Shown piece after piece: positions 7,193 to 15,215 of a stretch of DNA of 64,000 bases. A program made the translations under genes and the position numbers. Each line of letters begins with the position of its first letter. Position 1 is the stretch's first letter. The notes below the pieces were generated by a model that did not search any database, was not told the DNA's origin, and saw nothing but the letters and a program-made list of their open reading frames with translations. The stretch comes from a virus: positions 1-64,000 of IMG/VR virus record IMGVR_UViG_3300037459_000160; one strand, given 5' to 3'.

Positions 7193-7611
7193 GTAAGCTC
7201 AAAAACATCCAAATATCAATGTGGTTTGAAGGGCAAGACCCCTTGGTTGATCCTCCAAAGGAAATCGCGGGGGTCATGCAAAACACCCTTGAGGAAACGA
7301 TTGAGTTTGCAACGGGATGTATTGAGACTCATTGGAATGGCGAATGTGAATGCCAACAAGAGGGCGGGAAAAGCATTTTCAAAGAAGCAATGCGAGCCGT
7401 TGAGAACGAACAATTTACCGATGCTTGGCTTGCCGAGCAACTTGATAATCCTCCAAATAACAACGAGCAGTTGTACGGGCTCTTGGTTATCATTCACAAG
7501 ATGAGGCAGAAAGACAAGAATCGCTGGGTTTTTGTGGGTACTTGCCTTGTTGCGATCGGCACTTGGATTATTGTAGTTTCTTTGGTTGCTGGCGTTTTGA
7601 TGGGCCGTTAA
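7189..7611 (+). CDS. hypothetical tail-anchored membrane protein, paralogue
   Basis: 140 residues from GTG 7189 (GTGA overlap). Residues 1-65 are soluble with a Cys pair (ECECQ). Residues 70-140 match the 6401 protein: NEQFTDAWLAEQLD, LYGLLVIIHKMRQ, then one membrane segment. It is a domain-extended duplicate. Confidence 0.7.
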   Translation: MSKLKNIQISMWFEGQDPLVDPPKEIAGVMQNTLEETIEFATGCIETHWNGECECQQEGGKSIFKEAMRAVENEQFTDAWLAEQLDNPPNNNEQLYGLLVIIHKMRQKDKNRWVFVGTCLVAIGTWIIVVSLVAGVLMGR

Positions 7612-7617
7612 ACCTAA

Positions 7618-7725
7618 GTGGAGAGGGGTTGCGTCTACGGGTACTCCAATGAAATAACGAGCGGGGCTTTACTCCTTTCGACCCGTGGCGATTACTCATC
7701 TTAAGGCCCGCGACCCCCGGCCCAC
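7618..7725 (+). promoter_or_regulatory. structured leader RNA, copy 1
   Basis: GTGG plus GGGGTTGC at its 5' end can pair with GCGACCCCC plus CCCAC at 7710-7724. T-rich sequence follows directly. The same ends occur at 29804-29853, in front of an unrelated gene. The paired ends enclose about 75 bases here. It may be an attenuator, terminator or cis-acting RNA for the 7741 gene. Confidence 0.45.
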
Positions 7726-7740
7726 TTTTTTGAGGGTGGC

Positions 7741-8022
7741 ATGAGAAAGATTCGGATTGAATACGAAATACCCCCGTTGCGGGCAGTCTATACGGAGGAT
7801 TTTGTAACTCTTTCGGATACGATTGATAAGGAGAAAGTCGCTCAACAACTCATAAAGGAGAATCCACGGGCCCGCGTGCGAAAGGTTACGGAGTTGTGTG
7901 AGAAATGCGATAACCACGCGACCGAGCCACACACTTGCCTATATTTGCTTGAGATTGACGAGGATAACAGTTTGTGTAATTGTTGCGAGGCGTGCGAGGA
8001 TCAATGTAGAGATAGGATTTGA
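7741..8022 (+). CDS. hypothetical cysteine-rich protein
   Basis: 93 residues from ATG 7741 after GAGGGTGG. The N-terminal half is beta-rich. The C-terminal half has about nine Cys and two His (CEKCDNH, HTCLY, CNCCEACEDQC), suggesting one or two zinc sites. No family is recognised. Confidence 0.7.
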   Translation: MRKIRIEYEIPPLRAVYTEDFVTLSDTIDKEKVAQQLIKENPRARVRKVTELCEKCDNHATEPHTCLYLLEIDEDNSLCNCCEACEDQCRDRI

Positions 8023-8034
8023 GAGGGCGAGAAC

Positions 8035-8205
8035 GTGAGCTTATCGGCAAGCCTCAAAAAACAGGAACGTAAAACCCAAGAGTTTCTTGACGGGTTGTTT
8101 CCCGATAGCCCTTTAGATGCACACGACCAAAGCGAGGCTTTACTTTTGATCTTGAGAAACCAAAAGGCTTTGCTCGCGGCAGCAAATACAACCCAAGACA
8201 CTTGA
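8035..8205 (+). CDS. small hypothetical protein
   Basis: 56 residues from GTG 8035, directly after the GAGAGGGCGAGAAC leader. It is helical. Its C-terminal part (LLLILRNQKALLAA) resembles VVLILENQAAIMD of the next gene, so the two may be duplicates. Confidence 0.55.
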   Translation: MSLSASLKKQERKTQEFLDGLFPDSPLDAHDQSEALLLILRNQKALLAAANTTQDT

Positions 8206-8247
8206 GGAATATTTACGCCCTACGCACGCGAGGGCGGGAGCAAGAAA

Positions 8248-8430
8248 ATGAGCGAACGCGATGACGTATTGACACTTGAGAATCAACGGCTAAAAACCGA
8301 GAAACTGATTGCCGCCTACGCGGGCGGGCCCTCGCCCGATGTTCCCGATATCAACGAAATGGTTGTTTTGATTTTGGAAAATCAAGCCGCGATTATGGAT
8401 ACACTCTCAAAGGTTCGCCGATTGCAATGA
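8248..8430 (+). CDS. small hypothetical protein
   Basis: 60 residues from ATG 8248 after a GGGCGGGAG ribosome binding site within a GC-rich micro-repeat. Helical with a central Gly/Pro linker. Its stop overlaps the next start by 4 bases. Confidence 0.65.
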   Translation: MSERDDVLTLENQRLKTEKLIAAYAGGPSPDVPDINEMVVLILENQAAIMDTLSKVRRLQ

Positions 8431-8774
8431 AACTTACAAAGACGATTACGGTTCGGATGCCCGAGGAATTGCACGAACGGATTAAGGAAGCCGCGACAAT
8501 TCAAAAAGTAAGCATGAATGAGTTTTGTGTTGACGTTTTGAAAAAGGCGAGCGATGCGACGATACCCACGGGATCACTTGAGCGATACGTTGGCACGTTC
8601 GTTATCGTCAAGTGTGCGATTCCAAGCGACAAGCGGGGCCAATGGATACGGCCGGGCGAGCGATTGCTAGTTGAGGCTGTTTACGGTAATCACTTTACGT
8701 TGGTTTGGCCCGATACTAAACGTGTGGCGGCCACACAAGTATATTTGAAAAATCTCAAAACGGGGATAGGATGA
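8427..8774 (+). CDS. ribbon-helix-helix DNA-binding protein with extra domain
   Basis: 115 residues. Residues 1-45 form a clear Arc/CopG-type ribbon-helix-helix: TITVRMPEELHERIKEAA, then a second helix through DVLKKAS. The remaining 65 residues are beta-rich and unassigned, possibly a small barrel. A repressor or partition-like role is inferred from the fold. Coupled by overlaps to both neighbours. Confidence 0.75.
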   Translation: MKLTKTITVRMPEELHERIKEAATIQKVSMNEFCVDVLKKASDATIPTGSLERYVGTFVIVKCAIPSDKRGQWIRPGERLLVEAVYGNHFTLVWPDTKRVAATQVYLKNLKTGIG

Positions 8775-9253
8775 GCAAGCCCAAATTTGATTCGGTAGAT
8801 TGCTTCCACAATGAGGAACCCGTTTGCCCGCATTGCGGCGAGGTTTGTGGGGATTCGTTTGAGCTTTCCGACGTTGATGAAATTGATTGCCCTGAGTGCA
8901 ACAAGCCGTTTCGATCAACTCGCGTAATTGAGACCGTTTTTGATACCGAGCCCCTTGTGGGATGGATTGGGTTATCCATGAGCGACCCTAAGAAAGAAAT
9001 CAAAGACGCATTGGGAGCCGTGGGTATTTTTGGCGTATTGGCAGTTATGCACGATTGCTTTGAGCAAAATTACAGCGGGTACGAAACGTATCCCGTGATT
9101 CAAAAAGCAATTCGGGAATTTGATACCGAGTTACACAAGCTCACCGATGCCGTTGAAGACCCACTTGATAAAGAGGTTTGCGAGGAAGTTTCTAAGGAAC
9201 GGTTTAAGAAATTTGGGATTGTAGAATTACAAGACCGAAAGGGAAACCCATGA
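8771..9253 (+). CDS. zinc-ribbon protein
   Basis: 160 residues. Residues 19-47 contain CPHCG and CPECN knuckles about 21 residues apart, a zinc ribbon. The rest is helical and acidic. No enzymatic motif is seen. It overlaps the next gene by 4 bases. Confidence 0.7.
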   Translation: MSKPKFDSVDCFHNEEPVCPHCGEVCGDSFELSDVDEIDCPECNKPFRSTRVIETVFDTEPLVGWIGLSMSDPKKEIKDALGAVGIFGVLAVMHDCFEQNYSGYETYPVIQKAIREFDTELHKLTDAVEDPLDKEVCEEVSKERFKKFGIVELQDRKGNP

Positions 9254-9447
9254 GTCAAATTAGGTGGCGAATTTATTTTTTGATGAGCTTTGTTATATCG
9301 TCTGTTGGACTACTTTTAATAGGTAAGGGCGACTACTTACCCGGGTTCGCTTTGGCGATTTCGGGGAGTTGGGCGATAGGGGCTCTTACCGCAAGTGTGA
9401 AAGGAATCGGAAACGATGAGTTGGAACCAACGGAAAACTCGGATTGA
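9250..9447 (+). CDS. small membrane protein, paralogue of the 5987 C-terminus
   Basis: 65 residues with two membrane segments around a LIGKGDYLPGFAL turn and GSWAIGALT. It matches the C-terminal membrane module of the 5987 protein. The last 15 residues are acidic and soluble. Confidence 0.65.
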   Translation: MSQIRWRIYFLMSFVISSVGLLLIGKGDYLPGFALAISGSWAIGALTASVKGIGNDELEPTENSD

Positions 9448-9613
9448 ATTTCGCCGGATGAAACGGCACCAAAAATTACAAATGGCTTGCCAGCTATCGG
9501 GCGGGGGTGTGTGTGAGAACCTCGCGACCAAGGCCGCGAAAAGCCAGCGGGTTTCAACTAAAGGCCGGCAAGGGCTTTTCAAACTTCCTCAATGGTTGAA
9601 GAATGACGAATGA
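9416..9613 (+). CDS. small basic hypothetical protein
   Basis: 65 residues from ATG 9416, overlapping the preceding gene by 32 bases. It is strongly basic (many Arg and Lys), which would suit nucleic-acid binding. No family is recognised. Support is the open frame and dense neighbourhood, so confidence is moderate. Confidence 0.45.
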   Translation: MSWNQRKTRIEFRRMKRHQKLQMACQLSGGGVCENLATKAAKSQRVSTKGRQGLFKLPQWLKNDE

Positions 9614-9767
9614 ACAGATCCTTGAGGCGATGGAAAGGGAAGCCAAGGCGGCCGGCATGAAATTGATTCCGTACTTACGCCAGCAACACGAACAAGCCGA
9701 GGGCCGACTAAAGGAAGCCTATCGGCAAATTCTTGCCTATTATGATGAGAGTATTGAGAGCAATTGA
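9603..9767 (+). CDS. small hypothetical protein
   Basis: 54 residues from ATG 9603, helical and charged (MTNEQILEAMEREAK start). It overlaps the preceding frame by 11 bases and its TGA overlaps a TTG start of the next gene. Confidence 0.5.
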   Translation: MTNEQILEAMEREAKAAGMKLIPYLRQQHEQAEGRLKEAYRQILAYYDESIESN

Positions 9768-9970
9768 GCAAGTACCCGCGAGGGATCAACAGCAAACGCC
9801 GGAAGGCCCAACACAAAACCAAGCATCGGCGTTGGCGGGAATGTGTGAGTTGTGAGCAACGCTTTGCCGCGTGGGTTCGTTGGCACGGGCAGCACGGTAA
9901 CGGCGTTATCGGTTCACCCGCGTGCGAGCGTAGCCTTTGTTGGATTTGTGTGATGAGGATAAAGAAATGA
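9764..9970 (+). CDS. small basic zinc-finger-like protein
   Basis: 68 residues from a TTG start in a 4-base overlap. It is rich in Arg and Lys with CVSCEQRF and CERSLCWIC, giving two Cys pairs that could bind zinc. No family is recognised. Confidence 0.5.
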   Translation: MSKYPRGINSKRRKAQHKTKHRRWRECVSCEQRFAAWVRWHGQHGNGVIGSPACERSLCWICVMRIKK

Positions 9971-10335
9971 TTCCCGAGGACTATTGCCCTAAGTGTGCCG
10001 AGCAAACCGTTTTCCTATACATGGAACGCGGTATTACCGAATACGGGCAAATGTGCCCCGAGTGTTTGCATCATGTTGATGATCCATTTTGGGCGATGCA
10101 AGGCGAGTATTTAGATGAGGATGGGGAGCCAACCCCGAACCCTCGCGAGGCCGAGGTTATGCCGTACAGAATCAAAAGATTCATGGTGGCTTACCGTGAG
10201 CTTTGCAAAAAACACGGCCTCTTTTACGGGGCAATGTGCGGGCACGACGGGGAAGCGGTACACCCCGAGGCCGATTTAATCCTTGAGGATGAGCAAGCCA
10301 TAAAACAATTTAAGGAAATGTACGATGGCAAGTGA
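9967..10335 (+). CDS. zinc-ribbon-containing hypothetical protein
   Basis: 122 residues from ATG 9967 (ATGA overlap). CPKC near residue 8 and CPEC near 30 form a zinc ribbon. The C-terminal part contains further Cys and His (CKKHG, CGHDG). Function unknown. Confidence 0.65.
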   Translation: MIPEDYCPKCAEQTVFLYMERGITEYGQMCPECLHHVDDPFWAMQGEYLDEDGEPTPNPREAEVMPYRIKRFMVAYRELCKKHGLFYGAMCGHDGEAVHPEADLILEDEQAIKQFKEMYDGK

Positions 10336-10621
10336 GGAAAACCCCATTAAGTTGATTCCCGTAAAAGAACAACCCCCGGATAATCCGTTTTTTGTTCGGG
10401 AATACACGACCACGGTTGAGGGTGGTTATGCGGTTGTCAAAATTCCGGCCCCCGGTGGGAAAGTAAGCCCCGAGGATGCTGAGGATTTATTGGATTGGTT
10501 GGGCTTAATAGCTCGGCACCTTGAAAGGGATATGAAACGTGGCGAACAGGAATCGACGCAAGAAAGACAAGGCCCGGCGAACGGCTCGCCCGTTACCGCC
10601 GATGAATCGAATACCTCATAA
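10325..10621 (+). CDS. hypothetical protein
   Basis: 98 residues from ATG 10325, overlapping the previous gene by 11 bases. A beta-strand-rich middle (TTTVEGGYAVVKIPAP) is followed by an amphipathic helix and a polar C-terminus. The layout resembles a small beta-hairpin/helix DNA-binding or regulatory protein, but this is not established. Confidence 0.65.
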   Translation: MASEENPIKLIPVKEQPPDNPFFVREYTTTVEGGYAVVKIPAPGGKVSPEDAEDLLDWLGLIARHLERDMKRGEQESTQERQGPANGSPVTADESNTS

Positions 10622-10643
10622 CGTTAATCAAGGCGGGGGCAAA

Positions 10644-10868
10644 ATGGTTATTTTTGCCCTTGAGGGTTATCGGGTTTCAAATTGGCATGATTTGCCCGAT
10701 GGGCGGGGCACCCCCTCGGCCGTTGTTTTTTCGTTGATGTTGGATAAGGCCGGCGAAAAAGTGTTAGGTACCGAGGAAATTGGTATGCGGCTCAAGAGCC
10801 CGGCAGCCGTTGACGAATTAGTTGCCGCGTTACAACGACACAAATTTGAGGTATGGCCAAGTGGGTAA
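10644..10868 (+). CDS. small hypothetical protein
   Basis: 74 residues. ATG 10644 is chosen because it follows AAGGCGGGGGC. A GTG at 10539 would add a very basic N-terminal tail and overlap the previous gene by 83 bases. The sequence is alpha/beta with no known motif. Confidence 0.55.
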   Translation: MVIFALEGYRVSNWHDLPDGRGTPSAVVFSLMLDKAGEKVLGTEEIGMRLKSPAAVDELVAALQRHKFEVWPSG

Positions 10869-11073
10869 TTTTTGGGCCGGCGTACAAATGGGCGGGGCGT
10901 TGTTTGGCCTTATCGCGTTCGCGTGCGGGTGCGGGCTTGGGTGGGTATTGTGGGGCGAGCCTCTCAAAAAGGCCAATAGGATTCTCAACAAAATCATTGA
11001 CGCGACAAATGAGAAAGCCGATAAAAAGTTGGCCGAGCTTGAGGAAAGAGAAAGGGAGTGGGATGCTCGATGA
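10861..11073 (+). CDS. small membrane protein with coiled-coil tail
   Basis: 70 residues from GTG 10861. One or two membrane segments in residues 8-32 (GALFGLIAFACGCGLGWVLWG) precede a charged helix of about 35 residues. It could be an inner-membrane protein of the holin-accessory or spanin-like size class, but no function is implied by the sequence. Confidence 0.55.
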   Translation: MGNFWAGVQMGGALFGLIAFACGCGLGWVLWGEPLKKANRILNKIIDATNEKADKKLAELEEREREWDAR

Positions 11074-11497
11074 AATGCTTGACGGGAACCCCGAGGCACC
11101 CGAACCGGGTGGGGTGATTTATGCTAACCCCGAGGCGTTGGCAAAGTCATTCCATGAGAATTACGAAAGGCTTGCCCCGGATTTTGGGTATAATACCCGT
11201 GAGGCTTCGGCCGTCGCTTGGGAGGATGTACCCGAGGCCAACAAAAAGCTGATGATTGCAACAGCGGGGGCCGTGGGCCAATTCAAGTTTAATCAATGGG
11301 AAGTAATCCAAGAGCTTGAGGAAAGACTTGAGCGAATCGCCGGAATCGTTGATTTGGTTGATGAGCGATGCTTTGTGGTCGATGGGCCCGTTACCCCGAC
11401 GTTGCAAGAAATGACGCAAAAAGAAATATCCGAAATCTATTGCCTCGCCCAAGGCGGGCCGCTATTCGGTGAGGGCGAAAGCGATGGTTCAACATAA
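11063..11497 (+). CDS. hypothetical phage protein
   Basis: 144 residues from ATG 11063 after AAAGGGAG. The segment YERLAPDFGYNTRE-x-SAVAWEDVPE-x-NKKLM is a recurrent small helical motif in phage accessory proteins. The C-terminal half is acidic and helical. Function unknown. Confidence 0.7.
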   Translation: MLDEMLDGNPEAPEPGGVIYANPEALAKSFHENYERLAPDFGYNTREASAVAWEDVPEANKKLMIATAGAVGQFKFNQWEVIQELEERLERIAGIVDLVDERCFVVDGPVTPTLQEMTQKEISEIYCLAQGGPLFGEGESDGST

Positions 11498-11512
11498 ACG
11501 GGGGTTGCCAGT

Positions 11513-11947
11513 ATGGAAACCGGGATTAGTTTACGGGTTGAGCATGAGGGAAAGATTGGCAATTACGATCTTGCCGAGTTACCAAACGAAAAAATTGAGG
11601 CGGCCTTAAAGACGCGGCCAAAGAAAGAGATTTTGCGATGGGTAACGGCTCTTGTTGAAAGGTTCCGTACCCTCGGTTCGGTTGATAACATACCCGGCCC
11701 GTCCGATTACGCTTATGTTGTGGTTCAAAGCTCCAAGCCAACAACGGTTGATTTGTTCGTTGCATTGCGAGGCGATGAAACGGCCGGCGTTGAATACTTT
11801 ACCGACCTTGCCGACGTTTCCGAGGTTTTGCGAAGATTAAAAATTAGGCGGGTTCGCATGAATACGGTACAACCGGATTTGCGGGCCCGAGTTAATAACG
11901 TTGGCGATATTCTCGCCGATATGGGCTATTGGGTTGAAAAGGATTAG
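11513..11947 (+). CDS. hypothetical protein
   Basis: 144 residues, ATG 11513, soluble and alpha/beta. No known motif is visible. Composition and codon style match its neighbours. Confidence 0.7.
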   Translation: METGISLRVEHEGKIGNYDLAELPNEKIEAALKTRPKKEILRWVTALVERFRTLGSVDNIPGPSDYAYVVVQSSKPTTVDLFVALRGDETAGVEYFTDLADVSEVLRRLKIRRVRMNTVQPDLRARVNNVGDILADMGYWVEKD

Positions 11948-11952
11948 GGCTC

Positions 11953-12180
11953 ATGGATGAGCTTACAAAAGTAATTCTTGCCGTCGTTGTTTTTCTGGCT
12001 TCTCTTGCCGCGTTGCTCGCGTTGATCTGTTCGCTTACCGATTCATTTTGGGAAGCCCTAGACCGATTTAATCATTACGGAGTGAAACCGGGTTCACCCG
12101 AGGCCGATGAGGACACGGCCGAGATTGATTTGGGTTTGTCCGATACTGATGAGTGGGAAAATAACCCGAGAAAGGGTTAG
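11953..12180 (+). CDS. small membrane protein
   Basis: 75 residues. One membrane segment at residues 5-28, then an acidic tail. Codons for VKPGSP coincide with the 16-bp motif at 12082-12097, the only copy that lies inside a gene. Confidence 0.65.
   Translation: MDELTKVILAVVVFLASLAALLALICSLTDSFWEALDRFNHYGVKPGSPEADEDTAEIDLGLSDTDEWENNPRKG
12082..12097. promoter_or_regulatory. operator-like near-palindrome inside a gene
   Basis: GTGAAACCGGGTTCAC, identical to the copy at 48481-48496. It lies within the 11953 gene, about 85 bases before the 12184 start. Confidence 0.5.
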
Positions 12181-12183
12181 GGA

Positions 12184-12513
12184 ATGTGTGAATTTTTTCA
12201 TGACGACCCCGAGGAAATTGATAAACTCGGCGTTGATTACGTTTTGCCGTGTGATTGTAGCAACCCGGATTGCCCCGGTAAGCAAACGGTTTACGGCATG
12301 TTGGTTCGCACTTGGAAAGGTTGGTTCTTGCTCGGGCAAACCTCGGGGGTTTGGCTTTCCATTGACGGGCTCAAACACTTTCGCGACCAATTGGGAAAGC
12401 CTGATTTGGAGATTGCACTTTCGCCGGGTTGTAAAATCATTTACGGATTTGAGCAAAGCCACGCGAAGCAAATAAGTGAGGAATTACATGGGCCAACTAG
12501 GCGAAACCAGTAA
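12184..12513 (+). CDS. hypothetical protein
   Basis: 109 residues. It contains CDCSNPDCPG, a compact Cys cluster, and a beta-rich middle with several Trp. No family is recognised. Confidence 0.65.
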   Translation: MCEFFHDDPEEIDKLGVDYVLPCDCSNPDCPGKQTVYGMLVRTWKGWFLLGQTSGVWLSIDGLKHFRDQLGKPDLEIALSPGCKIIYGFEQSHAKQISEELHGPTRRNQ

Positions 12514-12916
12514 CCCCGATCTTTTCACCGAGGATGAATCCGAGGCGGTGGGATGGGATGGGGAGTTGATTGAAACTTATCCAACGCTCGCCGAAGTTGT
12601 GAAAGCCTCGCGGGCTCAACTCATTGAGTGGTACCGATACCTTGACGACCCAAACACCGAGTTTCGGCGGGAGATTGTTCAAGCGATCATAAAGCAACTC
12701 ATGGCCGGCGTGTTGGTTCCCTTTCTCGCCCAAGTTGGCGAACACCAACGGAAATTGAGTGGGCGAATGTTGGCCGAGTACAGCCGGCGACAATTGCAAG
12801 CCCTTGACGAAAAAATCATGCGGGCCGACGAACCTGAGGAACCCGTAAGGCAACCTTTTACCTTTGACGATTTTAAGCGAGGTTTGGGCGGTGGAAACGA
12901 AGGCTCAAGCGATTGA
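12488..12916 (+). CDS. hypothetical helical protein
   Basis: 142 residues from ATG 12488, six bases after GTGAGGA; GTG 12476 is an alternative. It is mainly helical. The long acidic/basic middle resembles a bundle-forming or oligomerising protein. Function unknown. Confidence 0.65.
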   Translation: MGQLGETSNPDLFTEDESEAVGWDGELIETYPTLAEVVKASRAQLIEWYRYLDDPNTEFRREIVQAIIKQLMAGVLVPFLAQVGEHQRKLSGRMLAEYSRRQLQALDEKIMRADEPEEPVRQPFTFDDFKRGLGGGNEGSSD

Positions 12917-13328
12917 GAGATTGCGGGAAACCCCAAGGATGCCGGCGAGCTTTTCCCCGCCTACCCTGTCAAAGAATAGGGTTGGCGGGTTGATTGAGCT
13001 TTGTGAGGAATACATTACGCCCGAAATGATTGGGCGTTATAACGGAGTGTCAACCGAGGTTTTCGCGTTGTTCGCGGCCTCGGTTTTTTCGTACGATAAC
13101 CAACGAATTCGGAAGGAAGCTTATGACAGGTTACACATATACGATAACGTTTTTTGTCGGCAATGCGGAACGTTTGAGGCGGGCAACGATTTCGTACATG
13201 GGCGAATTTTCGATTTGGTTTACCTTGACAATGTACACCGGAATGATTGGGTAAGACGAGAGATAGAAACTTGGAAACCCCGAACGGCGATAACGTCTTT
13301 GATGATCTTTCATGGATCAAGGTTCTAG
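12891..13328 (+). CDS. hypothetical protein
   Basis: 145 residues from GTG 12891 after CGAGG. A C-x2-C pair (CRQCG) near residue 99 is the only motif. The rest is alpha/beta and charged. Confidence 0.6.
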   Translation: METKAQAIERLRETPRMPASFSPPTLSKNRVGGLIELCEEYITPEMIGRYNGVSTEVFALFAASVFSYDNQRIRKEAYDRLHIYDNVFCRQCGTFEAGNDFVHGRIFDLVYLDNVHRNDWVRREIETWKPRTAITSLMIFHGSRF

Positions 13329-13659
13329 ATTGATGGGCAAACTCGAAAAATATGAGATTTTTTTACTTCAAATTGGAGATTGTTTCGAGTATGCCGGTAG
13401 TTCGTATATTATCTTGGAAGACACAACCATAACCCGAACGCAAGCACCACAACCAGAGCTTGCATATCTTTGTCAGGATGAGGCAGGGTTACACAAAAAA
13501 TTTATAGCGTGTTTGATGGTTGTTCCGATCACGCAAACCAAATTCACCCAAGCCGAGGAAGATTACAATAACGATAACGCCGATATGATACGCCTCAATC
13601 GTTCCCCCCGTATTGATGTTCCCCGAATGATGAGAGGCGGGCCGAACCGATGGCGATAA
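13312..13659 (+). CDS. hypothetical protein
   Basis: 115 residues from ATG 13312; ATG 13333 is equally possible. It has a beta-rich core (CFEYAGSSYIILEDTTI) and a polar C-terminal tail. Its codon use is less dominated by GCC and GAG than that of its neighbours, a weak sign of separate origin. Confidence 0.55.
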   Translation: MDQGSRLMGKLEKYEIFLLQIGDCFEYAGSSYIILEDTTITRTQAPQPELAYLCQDEAGLHKKFIACLMVVPITQTKFTQAEEDYNNDNADMIRLNRSPRIDVPRMMRGGPNRWR

Positions 13660-13913
13660 GTGACCAGATACGGGAGCGGGCAAAACGTGGGATAAGCCCC
13701 GAAATTGACGCGGCAATTTATTACCGCGAGGGATTCCTTGACGCGGTAATGTTGCGACCGATCCGAAAAAACGGCGGGCACCATTACGGGGCGGGGTACA
13801 CCCAAGCCCGAATGACCTTAGCCGATGCGATCAACAAACACTTAGCAGGCCAAGGGCTTGAGGCAATCGGACCCGAGACCGTAATTAACCTTGGATTGAT
13901 TCGCAATGAGTGA
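13650..13913 (+). CDS. hypothetical protein
   Basis: 87 residues, ATG 13650, alpha-rich with a central GGHHYGAGYT segment. It overlaps the previous gene by 10 bases and the next by 8. Confidence 0.65.
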   Translation: MAISDQIRERAKRGISPEIDAAIYYREGFLDAVMLRPIRKNGGHHYGAGYTQARMTLADAINKHLAGQGLEAIGPETVINLGLIRNE

Positions 13914-14403
13914 GCGGGAAAAAGAAAGAAAGGAATGGGTAAACGGGTATCTTGTTCGGCGAACCGACCGAGGCACGGCCGGAGCCCTTTCAACAATCGT
14001 CGTTGACCCCAACCAACCCACCAAGACCCTTAGACGCGGCCGTTGGGCCGAGTGTGAGGCATACGCCAAGAGCTTACCTAAAGCCGAACCGACCCGGCCT
14101 AAGTGCCCTCAAGGGGCCCGGCTTGTACGGAGTGGTTGGGGTTGGTTTCATTTCAAGATAACCTCCCCGCGTTGTACGCTTCGGCAACTTGAGCCCCTTA
14201 GCTGTTGCGTAATTGTCCAAAAAGAAAACCCCCGCGAGCTTGTGGGGGCCGTGGTTATGTTGCTTGAATGTTACGAGCGGCAATACCTTTGCGATTTTAT
14301 CGGGCAAGCCCAATCGACCGTTGAATGGAACCGGCTGGCGTATGCAATTTCGCAAGCCGAATTTTTACGGATTGAGGCCGAGTATGGAAGCGTTGACGGT
14401 TGA
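13906..14403 (+). CDS. hypothetical protein
   Basis: 165 residues from ATG 13906. Its N-terminus is basic. The middle has three Cys in CTLRQ and LSCCV contexts. No known fold is recognised. Confidence 0.65.
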   Translation: MSEREKERKEWVNGYLVRRTDRGTAGALSTIVVDPNQPTKTLRRGRWAECEAYAKSLPKAEPTRPKCPQGARLVRSGWGWFHFKITSPRCTLRQLEPLSCCVIVQKENPRELVGAVVMLLECYERQYLCDFIGQAQSTVEWNRLAYAISQAEFLRIEAEYGSVDG

Positions 14404-14671
14404 GCAATTCAAGAAATGCCAACGGTTGCTCAAAGCCGCGATGGGTCGTGAGGTTCGGGTACGCATTGGTCGGCGTACGTTGTTTCGGGGTTTTATCGTA
14501 AAGGGCGAGTTTGTGGGGTGGGGCGAAACGACCGGGGGCAGGGTTGGTAGGTTTTCCCTTACGATCCGAGCCCCGATGGGTGAGCATTGTTATATCGTTC
14601 ACCAACTGCCCTCGGGCCCCGTTGAGGGGCTCCCCGAGTTAAAGGCCGAGGGATACCAAAACCAAATCTAA
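14384..14671 (+). CDS. hypothetical beta-rich protein
   Basis: 95 residues from ATG 14384. A helix (TVEQFKKCQRLLKAA) is followed by a basic beta-rich region (REVRVRIGRRTLFRGFIV), which could bind nucleic acid. It is the last gene before a promoter-bearing gap. Confidence 0.65.
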   Translation: MEALTVEQFKKCQRLLKAAMGREVRVRIGRRTLFRGFIVKGEFVGWGETTGGRVGRFSLTIRAPMGEHCYIVHQLPSGPVEGLPELKAEGYQNQI

Positions 14672-14747
14672 CACACGCACGCCCCCGCGTACGCCCGTAC
14701 GCACGCATATACGCCCGTAAGCCCGCACGCCCGCGAGGGGCTTTTTT
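14671..14747 (+). repeat. CGCACGCCCGTACG repeat tract with possible terminator
   Basis: A tract of CGCACGC, CGTACGCCCG and CGCATATACG words ends in GCCCGCGAGGGGC followed by T6 at 14742-14747. The end may act as a weak terminator (GCCC with GGGC). The tract shares words with other GC-rich micro-repeats in the window. Confidence 0.5.
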
Positions 14748-14748
14748 C

Positions 14749-14764
14749 GTGCAATCGGGTTCAC
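14749..14764. promoter_or_regulatory. degenerate operator-like motif
   Basis: GTGCAATCGGGTTCAC, followed by TCAAAAA. The same right half and flank occur at 28523-28538. It lies 33 bases upstream of the promoter at 14798. Confidence 0.45.
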
Positions 14765-14797
14765 TCAAAAAACTTTCCGAAAAAAGAATAATTAAGC

Positions 14798-14825
14798 TTG
14801 ACAATGTTTCCGGGTTCGGTATAGT
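14798..14825 (+). promoter_or_regulatory. sigma70-like promoter, family P-ATG
   Basis: TTGACA (14798-14803), 16-bp spacer containing TTTCCGGGTTCGG, TATAGT (14820-14825). The sequence upstream (CCGAAAAAAGAATAATTAA) is shared with the promoter at 16389. An ATG at 14832 falls about where transcription should begin. Confidence 0.7.
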
Positions 14826-14870
14826 TAGGGCATGACAAGCAACAAACACAACACGAACGGGAGCGAAAAA

Positions 14871-15182
14871 ATGAAAAGCCGAATCAACAAGATAAGCCAG
14901 CAAGCCCAAAAGCAACTCGGTTGGGATGCCCGCGACGTAAGAAACCTCAAGTATGTTTGCCGCAAGTTGCTCCCCATATTCGCCAACGAAATGCTCAACG
15001 ATATTGAGGATTTGCTTGAGGACGATGAGCCCCAACAAACCCTCACCGTATGCCAAGAGATGTATCGGGAAGCGTGCAAACCCACGACCCGCCCGGTTGC
15101 CTTTTTCGATTGGAACGGGGCTTACGTTGCGGCAGCGGTTCTAGGCCATATCACGCTCGCGGTTGTCTCTTACATGGCTTGA
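14871..15182 (+). CDS. hypothetical protein with C-terminal membrane segment
   Basis: 103 residues. ATG 14871 follows CGGGAGCGAAA and is preferred. ATG 14832, at the predicted transcript start, would add 13 polar residues. Residues 1-75 are helical; residues about 82-103 are hydrophobic and could span a membrane. Three genes here share this double-ATG arrangement. Confidence 0.65.
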   Translation: MKSRINKISQQAQKQLGWDARDVRNLKYVCRKLLPIFANEMLNDIEDLLEDDEPQQTLTVCQEMYREACKPTTRPVAFFDWNGAYVAAAVLGHITLAVVSYMA

Positions 15183-15215
15183 ATGTCGTTCTTGTTCTCA
15201 AGTTGGAGGTGAACT

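Noticed and set aside
13030-13254. Alternative + strand frame of 74 codons inside the 12891 gene
   Set aside because: It has no ribosome binding site and is fully contained in a better-supported frame.
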